Positions 1-8,950 of a DNA stretch of 36,827 nucleotides are shown piece by piece. Both the position numbers and the translations under genes were made by a program. The DNA is from Pseudonocardia sp. (GTDB lineage Bacteria > Actinomycetota > Actinomycetes > Mycobacteriales > Pseudonocardiaceae): assembly GCF_029263155.1 (NCBI RefSeq), contig NZ_JAJCYB010000103.1, positions 1-36,827 on the forward strand, given 5' to 3'. The first letter of the stretch is position 1. Each line of letters starts with the position of its first letter. The notes beneath the pieces are model-generated. The model did no database searches. It was not told where the DNA came from and saw only the letters and a list, made by a program, of their open reading frames with translations.

Positions 1-645
1 GAACACGTGGTAGTCGTCGCCGATGAAGTTCTCGGAGATGAGCTTCCAGTTGCCCGGCGACCGGTACCGGTGCCACCCCGGCAGCGCCTCCAGGCCCCCG
101 AGGGGCCCGGCGAGCACGAAGTTCTCCAGCCACCAGCGCACGTCCTCGCCGAGCCACTCCTCCAGCGCGGGAGCCGCCGGGTCGAACGATGCGAGGAGGA
201 GACCCTTGAAGTTCGCGACCTTCGCGACCTCCTCCAGCCCCCAGGCCGACTTGTCCAGCTCCCCCCGGTAGAGCATCTGCTCCATCGGCGCGCCGGTCAG
301 GGCCCCGTCCAGGCCGTAGCTCCAGCCGTGGTACGAGCACGTGAAGCCCTTCACGTTGCCGCGGTCGAAGAGGCAGACCTGGTTGCCGCGGTGCGAGCAT
401 CGGTTCACCAGCACCCGGATCTGCCCGCCGGCGTCCCGGACCACGATGACGGGCACCTCGCCCATGTAGTTCGTGACGTAGTCCCCGGGCTTGCGGACCA
501 TGTCCTCGTGGCCCACGACCAACCAGGCCCGGTTGAAGACGCGGTCCGCCTCGATCCGGTACAGGTCCTCGTCGAAGTGGACCGCGGGCGCGACGAGACC
601 GTTCTGCCAGTCGACGATGTCTCGCAGCTCATCGACATCCGTCAT
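1..645 (-). CDS. Rieske non-heme iron oxygenase, alpha subunit (partial, cut by window edge)
   Basis: Terminal oxygenase subunit expected to activate O2 for hydroxylation or dihydroxylation of an aromatic substrate, using electrons from a ferredoxin/reductase not seen here. The frame is open from ATG 645 to base 1, giving 215 residues, about half of a normal 420-450 residue alpha subunit. The Rieske [2Fe-2S] motif is visible around residues 84-108: CSH, then a spacer, then CSYHGW. At the edge, ENFIGDDYH begins the mononuclear-iron site (Asp, His), so the rest of the catalytic domain lies outside. The start is supported by GGAGGA six bases upstream. It lies 117 bp downstream of the LysR gene on the same strand and opposite to the SDR/hydrolase/dioxygenase genes, so it probably performs an early step of the same pathway. 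The substrate cannot be read from this part. Confidence 0.9.
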   Translation of the reverse strand, partial: MTDVDELRDIVDWQNGLVAPAVHFDEDLYRIEADRVFNRAWLVVGHEDMVRKPGDYVTNYMGEVPVIVVRDAGGQIRVLVNRCSHRGNQVCLFDRGNVKGFTCSYHGWSYGLDGALTGAPMEQMLYRGELDKSAWGLEEVAKVANFKGLLLASFDPAAPALEEWLGEDVRWWLENFVLAGPLGGLEALPGWHRYRSPGNWKLISENFIGDDYHVF

Positions 646-675
646 GGTTTTCCTCCGTTGAGAGCCCTGGGCACC

Positions 676-699
676 CGTCCTGTGACGTGGGGCAGGACG
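676..699 (-). terminator. hairpin between LysR gene and Rieske gene
   Basis: Perfect 7-bp inverted repeat (CGTCCTG / CAGGACG) with a 10-base loop. It lies 64 bases past the LysR stop and about 20 bases before the Rieske ribosome-binding site. There is no T tract. It may end the LysR transcript or act in the leader of the oxygenase mRNA; it may also be chance in GC-rich DNA. Confidence 0.25.
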
Positions 700-762
700 C
701 TATGGCGGCGGTCACCATGGTGTCTATTGCATAATTCGGATTGAAGTAATGCCGCCTGTGAA

Positions 763-1641
763 TCAATGGCCGCCGGTGACCTCGCGGGCGAAGGCTCGCA
801 CCGGCGGAGCCAACTGTCGGTGGCGAGCCCAGTAGATCCAGATGGGGGCGGTCATCGGATAGCGCTCGTCGACCAGCACCGGCCAGCCGGCGGCCTCCTC
901 GGTCCCGGTCAGGTTGTCGTCGGCGAGGACGGCGACCCCCAGCCCCGCGCGGGCCATCGCCACCAGCGTGGTGGTGTTGCCCGACTCGAGCGCGACGTCG
1001 AGGACGAGGCCGCCCTCACGCAGCGCCGGTTCGAGGAGGCGGCGGGTCAGGCTGTCGGGTCCACCGGTGAGCACCGGCACGCCCGCCAGGTCCGAGACGG
1101 GAACCTCGCGGCGGTCCCGCCACGGGTGATCCTCGTGGGTGATCACGACGACGCGGGCGTCCCCCAGTCGGTGCCCCGCCAGCCTCTCGTCGCTGCGGGG
1201 AAGTGCGGTGACGAAGTCGACGTCGCCGGTGAGTACCTGCTCCACCGGCGGCAGTCCGGACGACTCGTGCAGCGCGACGTGGATGAGCGGGTGGGCGCGG
1301 TGCAGCCGGCCGATCACCGGTGCGAGGAAGTGCGACACGTGCGGATGCGCGCAGGCGATCGTCACCACGCCGGCGCGGCCACGCGCCAGCTCGGTGCTCA
1401 GGGTTCGGATCCCCTCGGCCTGGGCGAGCAGCTGCTCGGCTCGCGGAAGCAGCTGGGACCCTGCGCTGGTGATCACCACGCCGCGGCCGGAGCGCTCGAA
1501 CAGCGCCACGCCCAGCTCGGCCTCCAGTGCCTTGACCTGGCGCCACAGCGAGGGCTGGGCCACCTCCAGGCGCTCGGCGGCGCCGAGGAAGGACCCCACG
1601 CGGACGACCTCGACGAAATAGCGCAGCTGGCGCAGCTCCAT
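763..1641 (-). CDS. LysR-type transcriptional regulator
   Basis: A 292-residue protein of standard LysR length. Residues 1-60 form the winged helix-turn-helix: it begins MELRQLRYFVEVVRVGSF, and AAERLEVAQPSLWRQVKALE is the recognition region, followed by LGVALFER. The rest is the periplasmic-binding-protein-like effector domain, expected to bind a pathway intermediate. It lies between the Rieske gene (same strand) and the divergent SDR operon, the usual place for the local regulator of aromatic catabolism. An inverted repeat just upstream of its start (1655-1678) is a candidate binding site that could serve both directions. The effector is not known from sequence. Confidence 0.93.
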   Translation of the reverse strand: MELRQLRYFVEVVRVGSFLGAAERLEVAQPSLWRQVKALEAELGVALFERSGRGVVITSAGSQLLPRAEQLLAQAEGIRTLSTELARGRAGVVTIACAHPHVSHFLAPVIGRLHRAHPLIHVALHESSGLPPVEQVLTGDVDFVTALPRSDERLAGHRLGDARVVVITHEDHPWRDRREVPVSDLAGVPVLTGGPDSLTRRLLEPALREGGLVLDVALESGNTTTLVAMARAGLGVAVLADDNLTGTEEAAGWPVLVDERYPMTAPIWIYWARHRQLAPPVRAFAREVTGGH

Positions 1642-1654
1642 TGATACTCCAGTT

Positions 1655-1678
1655 GAATAGCTTGTATTCGAACTATTC
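1655..1678. promoter_or_regulatory. candidate LysR operator in the divergent intergenic region
   Basis: GAATAG and CTATTC form a perfect 6-bp inverted repeat separated by 12 bases, in an AT-rich patch within otherwise very GC-rich DNA. It starts 14 bp upstream of the LysR start codon. The size and dyad shape suit a LysR-family recognition site. A second AT-rich patch sharing the TTCG core lies at 724-750, upstream of the Rieske gene. Confidence 0.45.
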
Positions 1679-1796
1679 TATGGACGCAGATACGGGCGCG
1701 CCATAGCGTTGCGCTCCTCAGCGCCCGAGCGGGCAGATCCGTCGTCGACGGGCCGCTCGTGCTCGGCGCGGACCCCTGGACAGCGAGGAGCGCGAG

Positions 1797-2885
1797 ATGT
1801 CGGTCGACGAGCCTTCCGGTGCGGACAGGCCGGACACAGCGTCCGTCACGGCCCGGCAGAAGCAGATGGTGGAGCGCAGCCTCCGCGAGTGGCGCGGCGA
1901 TCTCGACGGACGGGTCGTCGTGGTCACCGGCGGCGCCCGCGGCATCGGCCGGTCCCTGTGCGAGGGGCTGATCCGCGCCGGCGCGCGGGTCGTCGCCGCT
2001 GACCGGACCTGGGACGGCGCCGAGGACTTCCGCAAGCAGCTGGACGCCGAGCAGGGACTGGCCGTCGAGGTGGACATCACCGACGACGCGCAGCTCGACG
2101 CCGCCTACGAGGCGGTCACGGACCGGTTCGGAACCGTCGACGTCCTGGTGAACAACGCGGCCCTTGTCTCGGAGACGCTCTTCGCGCCGACCGGTCACCG
2201 CAACACCCTGGACACGACCGACCAGGACTGGGAGGCGATGTTCGGCGTCAACGTCTTCGGCACGCTCAAGGTCATCCGCCGGTTCATCAAGCCCATGCAG
2301 GAGAAGAAGCGCGGCAGCATCATCAACGTCGTGAGCAGCGGCGTCCTGCCCGTCGCCGCCGGAGGCGGGTACCACGGGCTGCGACCGTGGACGGTCGAGA
2401 TGCCCTACCAGGCCACCAAGGCGGCCGTCACCGCGCTGACGTTCTACCTCGCCGAGGAGGTGCGCGGCGACGGGGTCGCGGTCAACGCGATCATGCCCGG
2501 ACACACCCGGGCGTCGTGGTTCGACACCACCGCCCGCGCGTTCAACGACATGGGGGTCGTCTACTTCATGCGGCCGGCGATCTCCGAGCACCTGCTGCCG
2601 ATCACCCTGTTCCTCTCGGCCCAGGACGCCCGCGGGGCGGCCGGGCGGCTCTACTACGTGCCGGAGTGGAACTACGACCACGGTTTCGGCGACTACGCCG
2701 CGTGGCTCGACCACGAGCTGCCGGCGGACATGGAGGAGATGTATAGGCGACTCGAGGCCGCGATGCCCACGTACGAGCGGTCCGGGGTGCCCCACCTGCC
2801 CTTCGACGCGCAGGGGGCGCTGTACACAGCGGCGCTGGCCAACCTCGGCTCTCAGGAGAACTGGGCCGGCGGCAGCAACCAGTGA
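1797..2885 (+). CDS. SDR-family NAD(P)-dependent oxidoreductase with extended C-terminus
   Basis: Short-chain dehydrogenase, likely oxidising a cis-dihydrodiol or alcohol in the aromatic pathway. The Rossmann motif TGGARGIG lies near residue 43, NNAA near 117, a conserved Asn in FGVNVFG near 153, catalytic Ser in VVSSGV and catalytic Tyr/Lys in YQATK near 203. Two things are unusual. Ser and Tyr are 23 residues apart instead of the usual 13 or so. The protein is 362 residues, with about 100 residues beyond the normal SDR core (aromatic-rich, WNYDHGFGDYAAWLDHELP). ATG 1797 is chosen because GCGAGGAG lies six bases upstream. It is the first gene of the plus-strand set and is followed after 43 bp by the hydrolase. 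Confidence 0.88.
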   Translation: MSVDEPSGADRPDTASVTARQKQMVERSLREWRGDLDGRVVVVTGGARGIGRSLCEGLIRAGARVVAADRTWDGAEDFRKQLDAEQGLAVEVDITDDAQLDAAYEAVTDRFGTVDVLVNNAALVSETLFAPTGHRNTLDTTDQDWEAMFGVNVFGTLKVIRRFIKPMQEKKRGSIINVVSSGVLPVAAGGGYHGLRPWTVEMPYQATKAAVTALTFYLAEEVRGDGVAVNAIMPGHTRASWFDTTARAFNDMGVVYFMRPAISEHLLPITLFLSAQDARGAAGRLYYVPEWNYDHGFGDYAAWLDHELPADMEEMYRRLEAAMPTYERSGVPHLPFDAQGALYTAALANLGSQENWAGGSNQ

Positions 2886-2928
2886 GCTGATAGCGCCGTC
2901 CGAGATCCACGTGAAGGGAAGGGAACCC

Positions 2929-3855
2929 ATGACCGTCGAGGACGCCCCGGGGGTGGTGACGCGCTCGTTCTGGCTGGACCTGCTCGGCGCCGAGGTCCGG
3001 TTCCGGGACGCGAACGGTCACCGCACGCGCAGCATCGAGGCCGGAACCGGCGAGCCGGTGGTGCTGCTGCACGGCATCAGCGGGCACGCCGAGACGTGGG
3101 TGCGCAACGTGGGGCCGCTGGCACAGGACTTCCGGGTGCACTCCCTGGACATGCTCGGGCACGGTTTCACCGCCAAGCCGGCCATCGACTACTCGATCCA
3201 GGTGCTCGCGGATCACGTGCTCGGGTTCCTCGATGCGATCGGCGCCCGCCGCGCCCACCTGGTCGGCCAGTCCCTGGGCGGGTGGGTGGCCGCCTGGCTC
3301 GCCGTGCACCATCCCGACCGGGTCGCCTCGTTCGTCAGCGTCACCGGTGCCGGTCTGGAGCTGACCGAGGACGGTGCCGACCTCACGGCCCGGGTCGGCC
3401 GGAAGGTCGGTGACGCCACGCGGCGGGCGCTGGACGAGCCGACCCGGGAGAAGGTGCGGACCCGGCTCGAATGGCTGGTGCACGACCCGGCCGTCGTGAC
3501 CGACGAGCTGGTCGAGACCCGGTTCCGGATCCAGACCCAGGCCGACTTCGCCGCGGTCGCCGCCCGGCTCGTGGACGCGTTCACCGCTGCCCCGCGGCCC
3601 CAGGAGGTGCTCACGGCCGACCTGCTGCGGCAGATCTCGAGCCCGACGCTGGTCCTCTGGACCCGGCAGAACCCCACGATGCCGTGGGAGGTCGGGAGGA
3701 AGGCGGCAGAGATCATCCCCGGGGCGGCCTGGTACCTGATGGAGGACGCCGGGCACTGGCCGCAGTTCGAGAAACCGGACGAGTTCCTCGACGTCGTCGG
3801 CGGGTTCCTGCGCTCGGTGTCGGGCCGGGCCGGTCAACCGGACGGAACCCGCTGA
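2929..3855 (+). CDS. alpha/beta-fold hydrolase, meta-cleavage-product hydrolase type
   Basis: A 308-residue alpha/beta hydrolase. HGISGH near residue 45 is the oxyanion-hole HG segment, GQSLGGW near 112 is the nucleophile elbow with Ser, and GHWPQFEKPDEF near the C-terminus supplies the catalytic His. This layout matches hydrolases that cleave the C-C bond of ring-opened meta-cleavage products (MhpC/BphD type). The adjacent extradiol dioxygenase supports that role, though ester hydrolysis cannot be excluded. ATG 2929 is preferred to an in-frame GTG at 2911 because GAAGGGAAGGGA directly precedes it. Its TGA stop overlaps the next ATG (TGATG), implying translational coupling. Confidence 0.87.
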   Translation: MTVEDAPGVVTRSFWLDLLGAEVRFRDANGHRTRSIEAGTGEPVVLLHGISGHAETWVRNVGPLAQDFRVHSLDMLGHGFTAKPAIDYSIQVLADHVLGFLDAIGARRAHLVGQSLGGWVAAWLAVHHPDRVASFVSVTGAGLELTEDGADLTARVGRKVGDATRRALDEPTREKVRTRLEWLVHDPAVVTDELVETRFRIQTQADFAAVAARLVDAFTAAPRPQEVLTADLLRQISSPTLVLWTRQNPTMPWEVGRKAAEIIPGAAWYLMEDAGHWPQFEKPDEFLDVVGGFLRSVSGRAGQPDGTR

Positions 3856-4679
3856 TGGGGGTCCTCGTCGCGGGATACGGCGTCTCGCACACGGCCATGA
3901 TGATCCGGAAGTACCGGCCGGAGGACCCGGCCCAGCTCCGGGTGCACCAGGCCTTCGGTCGGCTCCGCGACGAGATCGCCCGCCTGGCGCCCGATCTCAT
4001 CGTGGTGGTCGGGAGCGAGCACCTCAACTCGTTCGGCTACGACGCCTTCCCCCAGATCTGCGTGGGCATCGGAGACGCCTGTACCGGCTGGGGCGACGGT
4101 GGGGTGGCGGCCGCCCGGCTGCCCCTCGCCGGCGGGTTCGCCGCGCAGCTGCTCGAGGACGGCCTGGAGGCGGGCTTCGACCTCGCCTTCTCCGCCAACC
4201 CCCGGATCGACCACGCGTTCATGGCCCCGTTGACGTTGATCCGGCCGCAGATGGACATCCCGGTGGTGCCGGTCTTCCAGAACTCCAGCACCGAGCCGCT
4301 TCCGCCGCTGTGGCGTTCCGCGGAGCTCGGCGAGCTCGTCCGGGACGTCGTCCACCGGCGGCCGAGCGCCGAACGCGTCGTGCTGCTGGGCACCGGCGGC
4401 CTGTCGCACTGGGTCGCCACCCCGAAGATGGGTGCCGTCAACACCGACTTCGACCGGCGCTTCCTCGGTCTCGTCCAGGCCGGGGACCTCGACAGCCTCG
4501 TGGCGATGAAGACCGCCGATGTCGTTGCCGAAGCCGGGAACGGCGCTCCCGAGATCCGCAACTGGATCACGGTCATGGCGGCGCAGCGGAGCCTGGCCCA
4601 CGTCCTCGCCTACGAGTCCGTGCCCGACTGGGCCACGGGGATCGCGCTCGCGCGGTTGTTCCCGCGGGACCAGCCGTGA
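3855..4679 (+). CDS. class III extradiol ring-cleavage dioxygenase, LigB-type catalytic subunit
   Basis: A 274-residue protein of the LigB superfamily. His12 (GYGVSH) and His56 (VVGSEH) match the two iron-ligand histidines of LigB, and the Glu near 233 (APEIRNW) matches the third ligand. GGLSHW carries the likely active-site His that acts as general base. It should open a catechol-type ring by extradiol cleavage with Fe(II) and O2. Its start overlaps the hydrolase stop and its stop overlaps the LigA-like gene (GTGA), so the three genes are one translational unit. Family and reaction type are clear; the actual substrate (protocatechuate, a substituted catechol or another diol) is not. Confidence 0.92.
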   Translation: MGVLVAGYGVSHTAMMIRKYRPEDPAQLRVHQAFGRLRDEIARLAPDLIVVVGSEHLNSFGYDAFPQICVGIGDACTGWGDGGVAAARLPLAGGFAAQLLEDGLEAGFDLAFSANPRIDHAFMAPLTLIRPQMDIPVVPVFQNSSTEPLPPLWRSAELGELVRDVVHRRPSAERVVLLGTGGLSHWVATPKMGAVNTDFDRRFLGLVQAGDLDSLVAMKTADVVAEAGNGAPEIRNWITVMAAQRSLAHVLAYESVPDWATGIALARLFPRDQP

Positions 4680-4939
4680 ACATCGTCCTCGACGGGCTGC
4701 TCCGCAGGGCCGTCGCCGACGCCGACTTCCGGGAAGAGGCACGGCGGGCCCCCCACGACGCTGCGGACCGTGCGGGCGTCCCCCTCGCCGATCTGACCGC
4801 CGTGATCGAGGGCGACGTCGTCGCGCTGCACGACCGTGGCGCGCACCCCCTGCTCATCATGCAGTTGGCCGGTTCGCTGGGCATCGACCCCATGGAACGC
4901 TTCGGCCAGCCTCCGGTATTCACCGTGATCTCGGATTGA
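4676..4939 (+). CDS. LigA-like small subunit of the extradiol dioxygenase
   Basis: An 87-residue protein starting at a GTG that overlaps the LigB-type stop. It resembles the LigA alpha-subunit domain of protocatechuate 4,5-dioxygenase-type enzymes, which caps the LigB active site. A helical N-terminus (LLRRAVADADFREEA) is followed by the typical GDVVALHDRGAHPLLIM segment, which ends in a short hydrophobic helix. A separate small gene directly after the catalytic subunit is an arrangement seen in two-subunit LigAB enzymes. The short length and GTG start make it easy to miss. Confidence 0.85.
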   Translation: MNIVLDGLLRRAVADADFREEARRAPHDAADRAGVPLADLTAVIEGDVVALHDRGAHPLLIMQLAGSLGIDPMERFGQPPVFTVISD

Positions 4940-5050
4940 GTGTGTCGTAACAGCGAAAAGTTCCCCTGAGCTGGGAGAATGCGGCTGCTGAAGTCGCAGG
5001 ACACCCGAACCGAGGAGCGCGCTGGGGTGCAATCGCGTGGAGGTGTGCGT

Positions 5051-6385
5051 ATGGGCATCGACGAGGTGGTCGGAGGTGGCCGGCTCGACGTGAAGGCGGC
5101 CATCGCGCAGAGCGGGGACCATGTGCCGTCCGTCGTGCTGGGCGCAGCGCGTCGCGGTGAGGTTTTGGGTGTCGGGGCGGCGGGCACGGCGGACGTCGCG
5201 CTCGGGATCGCCGCTTCCGGTCGGGTGCCCTACCGGATCGGGTCGATCACCAAGACGTTCACCGCCGCGGCGGTGCTCGGCCTCGTCGAGGACGGCACGC
5301 TCGCACTCGACGACCTGTTGAGCACCCACCTGTCGGGGACGCCGTTCGGGGAGGTACCGTTGCGGGCGCTGCTGGCGCACCGGGGTGGTGTCCAGCGGGA
5401 GGCGCCGGGGGACATGTGGGAGTCGATGCGGGGCTCGGACGCGTTCGCCCTGCGGCGGTCGCTGGGGCGGGCGGAGCTGGTGGACCGGCCGGGTGTCCGG
5501 TGGCACTACTCCAATCTGGGCTACGCGCTGCTGGGGTTGGTCGTCGAGGCGGTCACCGGCGAGTCCTGCCCGGCGCTGATCGACCGGCGCCTCATCGCGC
5601 CGCTCGGACTGACCGCGACCGGGTGGAAGCGGCCCGACGGTGCCGCGAGCGGGTACCGCGTCGACCCGTATGCCGACGTGGTGCACCGCGAGCCGGACAT
5701 GGACCAGGGTGCGGTCGGGGTGGGCGGGCAGCTCTGGTCGACCGCAGCGGACCTGCTGGTGTGGGGTGACGCCCTGGCCGGCGGCGCATCCGAGGTGGTC
5801 AGCCCGGCAGTCGTCGAGGCGATGCACACCCTCGAGGTGATGGTCGACCGGACGGGCTGGACGTCGGGGTGGGGGCTGGGACTGATCCTCGAGCGCCGCG
5901 GTGACCGGGTTCTGGCCGGGCACACGGGTGCGATGCCGGGCTTCCTGGCGGCACTGTCGTTCGACCGGACCACGCGATCGGTGGCGGTGGCGCTGTCCAA
6001 CGCGACCCGGGGCGCGGCTGTCGGCGCGCTGGCCGCCGAGCTGGTGGACGACGTCGTCGACGGCCGGACGGGCGTCGAGCCGGTAACCGGCGTGGCGACG
6101 TGGGTCCCGCTCGACGAGGTGCCGTCCGCGGTGGACGGGGTGCTGGGCCGCTGGTGGTCGGAGGCCGCGGAGACCGTGTTCACCTGGCGGGCCGACGGGC
6201 TGCACGCGCTGCTCGTCGGCCGCCCCGTCGCGACCGAGACGCGGTTCGAGCAGCTCGACCGCGACCTGTTCCGCGCGGTGGCCGGCCGTTTCACCGGGGA
6301 GCGGCTCACCGTCCGCCGCGATGTGGCGGGGGAGGTCGCGGCGCTGGAGTGGGCGACCTACCCGTTCACGCGCACGCCGCGCTGA
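5051..6385 (+). CDS. serine hydrolase, beta-lactamase/penicillin-binding-protein-like family
   Basis: A 444-residue serine hydrolase of the class C beta-lactamase fold. The nucleophile motif SITK (SxxK) lies near residue 66, the YSN motif near 156 and GHTG (HxG-type) near 294. These three motifs define the active site; members act as esterases, D-aminopeptidases or DD-peptidases, and true beta-lactam resistance is uncommon in this broad group. No clear signal peptide is seen, so it is probably cytoplasmic. ATG 5051 is chosen because GGAGG lies about seven bases upstream; an in-frame ATG at 4979 would add 24 residues with a poorer site. Its 3' end overlaps the convergent XRE gene by 20 bp. Confidence 0.87.
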   Translation: MGIDEVVGGGRLDVKAAIAQSGDHVPSVVLGAARRGEVLGVGAAGTADVALGIAASGRVPYRIGSITKTFTAAAVLGLVEDGTLALDDLLSTHLSGTPFGEVPLRALLAHRGGVQREAPGDMWESMRGSDAFALRRSLGRAELVDRPGVRWHYSNLGYALLGLVVEAVTGESCPALIDRRLIAPLGLTATGWKRPDGAASGYRVDPYADVVHREPDMDQGAVGVGGQLWSTAADLLVWGDALAGGASEVVSPAVVEAMHTLEVMVDRTGWTSGWGLGLILERRGDRVLAGHTGAMPGFLAALSFDRTTRSVAVALSNATRGAAVGALAAELVDDVVDGRTGVEPVTGVATWVPLDEVPSAVDGVLGRWWSEAAETVFTWRADGLHALLVGRPVATETRFEQLDRDLFRAVAGRFTGERLTVRRDVAGEVAALEWATYPFTRTPR

Positions 6386-7582
6386 GGGCCCGGAGCCGGT
6401 CGATCGCGTCGGCCGTCGTCGCCGTGCGGGGCAGCGCGTCCAGGCGGAGTCCGACCGCGCGGAACCGGCGCAGCACTCGCGGCGACATCGCGGTGGTGGC
6501 GGCCGTCGCCGCGTGCAGGTCGGCGCAGGCGTTGTCGATCTCGCCGAGGCGCAGCAGCGCGTCGATGCGGTCGAGCTGCCAGATCACGCGGTTGCGGACG
6601 AACCGGTGCGGGGCGTTGTGCTCTTGCTCGGCCAGCGGTTGCAGCGCGAGGCCGGGCCGGTCCAGGTCGAGCAGGCAGCTGCCCCGGTGCCCGTCGAGCG
6701 CGGCCCGGTCGAACACCGACAGCCACGGGTGGGCGGCGGGGTCGTGGCCGTCCGGGTCGTGCCGTGCCAGCTCCGTGGCGGCCTGGTCGAGCAGGTCGAG
6801 GCACAGGCCGGTCTCGCCGAGGCGGGCGTGGGCCCGCGCGCCGATGGCCATGGCGAAGCCGGCGAGCCGGTGGTTGCCGCTGCGCCGGGCCCAGCCGATC
6901 GCGCCGTAGGCCCGCTCGACCCCGAGGGCGGGTCGCCGCCGTAGGTGGCGACGAACGACAGGCTCGGCCCCAGGACGAAGGCGGCGAGGGCGGGGTCGGC
7001 AGCGTGCTCGGCCCAGCTGCGGGCGGTGCCCAGGAGGTGCTCGGCGCGCCGGGAGTGGCCGTGGTCGAAACTCATCCATCCCGCGAGCTGGTGGGCCTCG
7101 GCGATCGAGGCGTGCAGCCGCGCCCGCTCGTCGGGCCCGACACGCGGCAGGACCTTCTCCGCGGCGCGAGCATGGGCCACGAGCGTTCCCGGGTCTCCCC
7201 GGTCGCTCATGGCGTGGTCGCCGCTGCGGACGGCGTCGATCACGAGGCGCAGCCGGGTCGCGGCGTCGTCCGGGGAGAGAACCGGAACGGCGACCGTCGC
7301 CGGCAGGTCCGCGCCGCCGGCGCTGTCCTCTCCGGCGGCGTCGCGGCCGAGGCGCACGAGAGCGCCGCCGGCCTCCAACGCCCGGTCGAGCCGCGTGACG
7401 AGGTCCGCCTGGGGCCGCCGGTCAGCCTTCTCGATCTTGCCAACGAGGTCACCGCTGACGTGGACCAGCCGTCCCACCGCGGCCAGCGACACGCCGCGCC
7501 GCTGCCGCAGGGCGCGCAGCTCGGCCCCGAAGAGCGCAGCCGGGGACGCCTGGGGATCGAGCGCCCGCATCCGGTTCGCCAC
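6366..7582 (-). pseudogene. XRE-family helix-turn-helix regulator with TPR-like C-terminus, frameshifted
   Basis: Residues 17-65 form a Cro/C1-type helix-turn-helix (ELRALRQRRGVSLAAVGRLV, then a segment ending KIEKADRRP). An alpha-helical, TPR-like domain of the kind found in actinobacterial XRE regulators follows. The reading frame breaks near 6929-6932. Up to FVATYGGDP the protein is in one frame, and the expected continuation (ALGVERAYGAIGWARR) is in another. One base seems missing from a C run; restoring it gives 405 residues. The gene is either inactive or affected by a sequence error. GTG 7582 is the longest start; ATG 7570 is an alternative with a GAGGGG upstream. Confidence 0.8.
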
Positions 7583-7710
7583 CCCTCGCCCGCCTCCCGC
7601 CGCCCGTCACGCTGCACATCGGCGACGACACCGTACGCGACAGATCACGAGGTGGTGGCCGGTTCCGCGGATTGCGGGCGGACGGGTTCGTGCCGGGCGG
7701 GCAGGCGCGG

Positions 7711-8950
7711 TCAGACGGTCGCGTTCGCGGCCCAGGTCGGCCCCAGGGGCCAGCGCGGCCCCGTCCCGGGGTTGCGGTGCCACACGTGGCTGCCCGACGC
7801 GGTGGCGGTCACGCCGAAGTCTGTCCAGTCGGGGCGGTCCAGGTCGTCGAACACGGCCGCGGCCTCGTCGAGCGCGCGCACCAGGCGGGTCGGGCCCTCC
7901 TCCCGGACGTCGTGTCGGCCACGCCGGTCGGGAGCGTGCGCGATCTCGGCCCACGAGCCGTCGGGCGACTGGAGGTAGGTGGCGGTGCCCGTGCCCGTGG
8001 AGCGGACGGCGCGGGTCGTCCCGCGTGGTAGGTGCAGCTGCGCGAGAAGGACCAGTGGGGTCATGTCGTCCGCCAGCAGGGTCGGGGCGACCGGGGTGCT
8101 GCTCGAAGCCACGAGCCCGCCGGTCGGCGCGGCCGGTCGCCGGACGGCGCGACGGATCGCCGCGACCCGCCGTGCCGGGAGAGGGCCGGTCCAGTCGAGG
8201 AAGTGTCCCACCAGCGGCGGGTCCGCGGACCCCGCTGCTGGATCGTTGGTCGGGCGCTCGAACAGGACGTGCCTGCCGCCGCCCAGCCCCCCGGTGACGC
8301 GGGCCAGGAGACGGCCGCCCGGCCGGACGTGGTGCACCCAGACGGCGGGCACGTCGTCGGACTCGTAGCCGACGAGCACGCCGTCGAACGGTGCGCCGTC
8401 CACGGAGAGCGGGACGGGCGTGCTGCCGTCACCCGGTCGCAACGTCACGAGCAGGTCTCGCTCCTCCAACCGGCGGGCCGCGGACCGGAGCAGGTCAGGA
8501 TCGATCTCCACGCCGACGACCCGCCCCGGGCCGAGCCGGTGCGCGGCGAGTGCCGTCGTGTAGCCGCAGCCGACGCCGAGCTGCAGCAACCGGTCACCGT
8601 CCCGAACGTCGAGCGCCTGAAGGCTGCGCACGATCAGTTCGGGCGGCGGGGAGGTCGCGACCGGGTGCCGGTCGCCCCACACGTCCAGCTCGGACAGGGC
8701 GACGGTGAGGGATGCGTCGGAGTACACCCAGTGCAGCCGGTCGGCCGCCTCGGGCTCCGTCCCGGGGGTTGTGCCGTTCCCAGCGCCCGCCCCGACCGGA
8801 AGGCGTGTAGTAGGTGGGCGCGAAGTGGTGCCGTGGCACGGCGAGCACCGCGTCGCGCCATCGGTCGTCCTGCAGGGCGCCGCGGCGAACCAGGCCGTCG
8901 ACGAGGCGCTCGGCGTAGCGCTGCCAGCCGGCGCCGGCATAGTCGTTCAT
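7711..8950 (-). pseudogene. protein-L-isoaspartate O-methyltransferase-like SAM methyltransferase, frameshifted
   Basis: SAM-dependent methyltransferase of the PCMT type. The N-terminal segment (MNDYAGAGWQRYAERLVDGL, then VPRHHFAPTYY) is in one frame, while the catalytic part (VYSDASLTVALSELDVWGD; SAM motif LLQLGVGCGY) is in another. The frames meet at a run of five C (8764-8768 on the plus strand, as G); removing one base gives a 412-residue protein. About 200 residues follow the catalytic core, more than a repair PCMT (about 210 residues in all). Long PCMT-like proteins act in maturation of ATP-grasp-type modified peptides, but no ATP-grasp enzyme or precursor is visible here. ATG 8950 overlaps the stop of the upstream gene (ATGA), supporting this start. 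Confidence 0.78.

Noticed and set aside
713..722. Perfect 10-bp palindrome CACCATGGTG upstream of the Rieske gene
   Set aside because: Short palindromes of this kind are frequent, and it does not resemble the dyad in the LysR intergenic region.
7..744. Plus-strand open frame at the window start
   Set aside because: It lies antisense to the Rieske oxygenase, which has the full iron-sulfur motif and a good ribosome-binding site.
5051..6385. Beta-lactam resistance gene
   Set aside because: SxxK, YSN and HxG motifs are shared by a broad group of esterases and peptidases. No export signal is visible, so a resistance call is not supported.
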